Shown: positions 60,510-64,000 of the stretch, piece after piece | Layout: the number at the start of each line of letters is the position of its first letter | How positions within the stretch are numbered: position 1 is the stretch's first letter | NCBI RefSeq assembly: GCF_032854445.1 | Contig: NC_088300.1 | Span: 47,096,984 to 47,160,983, forward strand | Length of the DNA stretch: 64,000 nt | Source of the DNA: Liolophura sinensis | Lineage: Eukaryota; Mollusca; Polyplacophora; Chitonida; Chitonidae | Direction: 5' to 3' | Notes under the pieces: generated by a model | The model's database searches: none | Told to the model about the DNA's origin: nothing | The model's input: only the letters and a program-made list of their open reading frames with translations | Made by a program: the position numbers and the translations under genes

Positions 60510-60672
60510 ATTATCTTGATGTTTTACGTCGTACTCAGGAATATTTCACTTATACGGCGGCGTCCAGCAGGATGGGGGGAAGAAACCGAGCAGAGCCTGA
60601 GAGAAACCCATGACCGTTCGTAAATTGTTTGCAGACCGTCCCACTTATGACTGAAGCGGAAACCAGCATGTG
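60510..60672 (-). mobile_element. SINE, 3' two thirds
   Basis: TGATGTTTTACGTCGTACTC, TTTCACTTATACGGCGGCG, AACCCATGACCGTTCG and CCGTCCCACTTATGACTG, ending GGAAACCAGCATG. Confidence 0.85.
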
Positions 60673-63601
<2,929 letters not shown>

Positions 63602-63769
63602 ATGGAAGCCGGATTAGAACATCTCGCCCGACCGACCGCGGCACGAGGACGGTAAAAAATACGCGCGAATGGTACCTTTCTCGTGCCGCAGCCAGCGATC
63701 AGCGGGGCGCGACACCAGGGGGCGAGGGCGAAACCGTTCGCGTGCGAGATGTCCTCACTCGGCTTCCAT
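63602..63769. mobile_element. 168-bp CpG-rich inverted-repeat element
   Basis: Terminal arms 63602-63627 and 63744-63769 match at 22 of 26 positions (ATGGAAGCCG and ACATCTCGC are exact in both). Inside, GCGGCACGAG and its exact complement CTCGTGCCGC form a second stem. The interior is very rich in CpG compared with the surroundings. No target duplication is evident. It may be a short foldback element or a structured regulatory sequence. Confidence 0.6.
63711..63725 (+). promoter_or_regulatory. CTCF-like motif
   Basis: GACACCAGGGGGCGA closely resembles the bilaterian CTCF core CCAGGGGGCGC. It sits inside the CpG-rich inverted-repeat element. This is a motif match only. Confidence 0.35.
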
Positions 63770-64000
63770 GTGAAACAGTTTGATTTTATTTCTTAATATA
63801 GAGTTCAGGATGTGGCATAACATATACTAGTAAAAGGCATATTAGTTTCTCAGCTTTCTTCTTGGGGTGTAAGAAGCTGTAAACTACAGTTTTCCTGAGG
63901 CTCCAGCGGTCAGCCCGGAAATTAAGTAGTCTACTGGGGATGGTGGTATTAACGGTGATCGCTATCAGAACAACTTGGGAAGACAGCCATGCTGAATTGG

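Overview
This is an animal nuclear genome window: AT-rich, with long introns, canonical GT/AG splice junctions and many microsatellites and SINEs. The two recognisable genes are metazoan. The dominant interspersed repeat is a tRNA-derived SINE of a kind I associate with molluscs and other lophotrochozoans, so a mollusc or close relative is the best guess. That placement is inference, and I cannot name a species.

Left third (about 1.7-10.3 kb, minus strand): a complete gene for the peroxisomal processing protease TYSND1. It has nine coding exons and about 602 residues. A His/Asp/Ser triad is visible, and the C-terminal Ser-Lys-Leu peroxisomal signal is carried by its own 35-nt last coding exon. 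Middle (about 10.3-31.3 kb, plus strand): a complete BICRA/GLTSCR1-type gene for a subunit of the BRD9-containing non-canonical BAF chromatin-remodelling complex. It has ten coding exons and about 1,860 residues, including a 2.6-kb glutamine-rich exon, the GLTSCR1 domain and an acidic tail. The coding exons of both genes join in frame and total a whole number of codons. The genes are head to head, and the best 5' splice donors of the two leaders face each other 276 bp apart, so a shared bidirectional promoter at about 10,310-10,585 is likely.

Right half (about 31.3-64 kb): no gene that I can support. It holds SINE fragments, five long uninterrupted (AT)n tracts, a 0.9-kb 34-bp minisatellite, a 27-bp and a 47-bp tandem array, tRNA-like promoter fragments, two pairs of diverged unidentified repeats, and a CpG-rich 168-bp inverted-repeat element containing a CTCF-like motif. 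Several islands of higher GC and low repeat content lie between them. They could be regulatory elements or lone first exons, and two short ORFs with good start contexts are listed as weak candidates.

The two genes have no obvious functional link: one acts in the peroxisome, the other in chromatin. The less expected signals are transposon-derived: an 879-bp element with perfect 16-bp terminal inverted repeats ending 92 bp before a BICRA exon, a nested inverted-repeat element in the same intron, and the repeat families in the right half.
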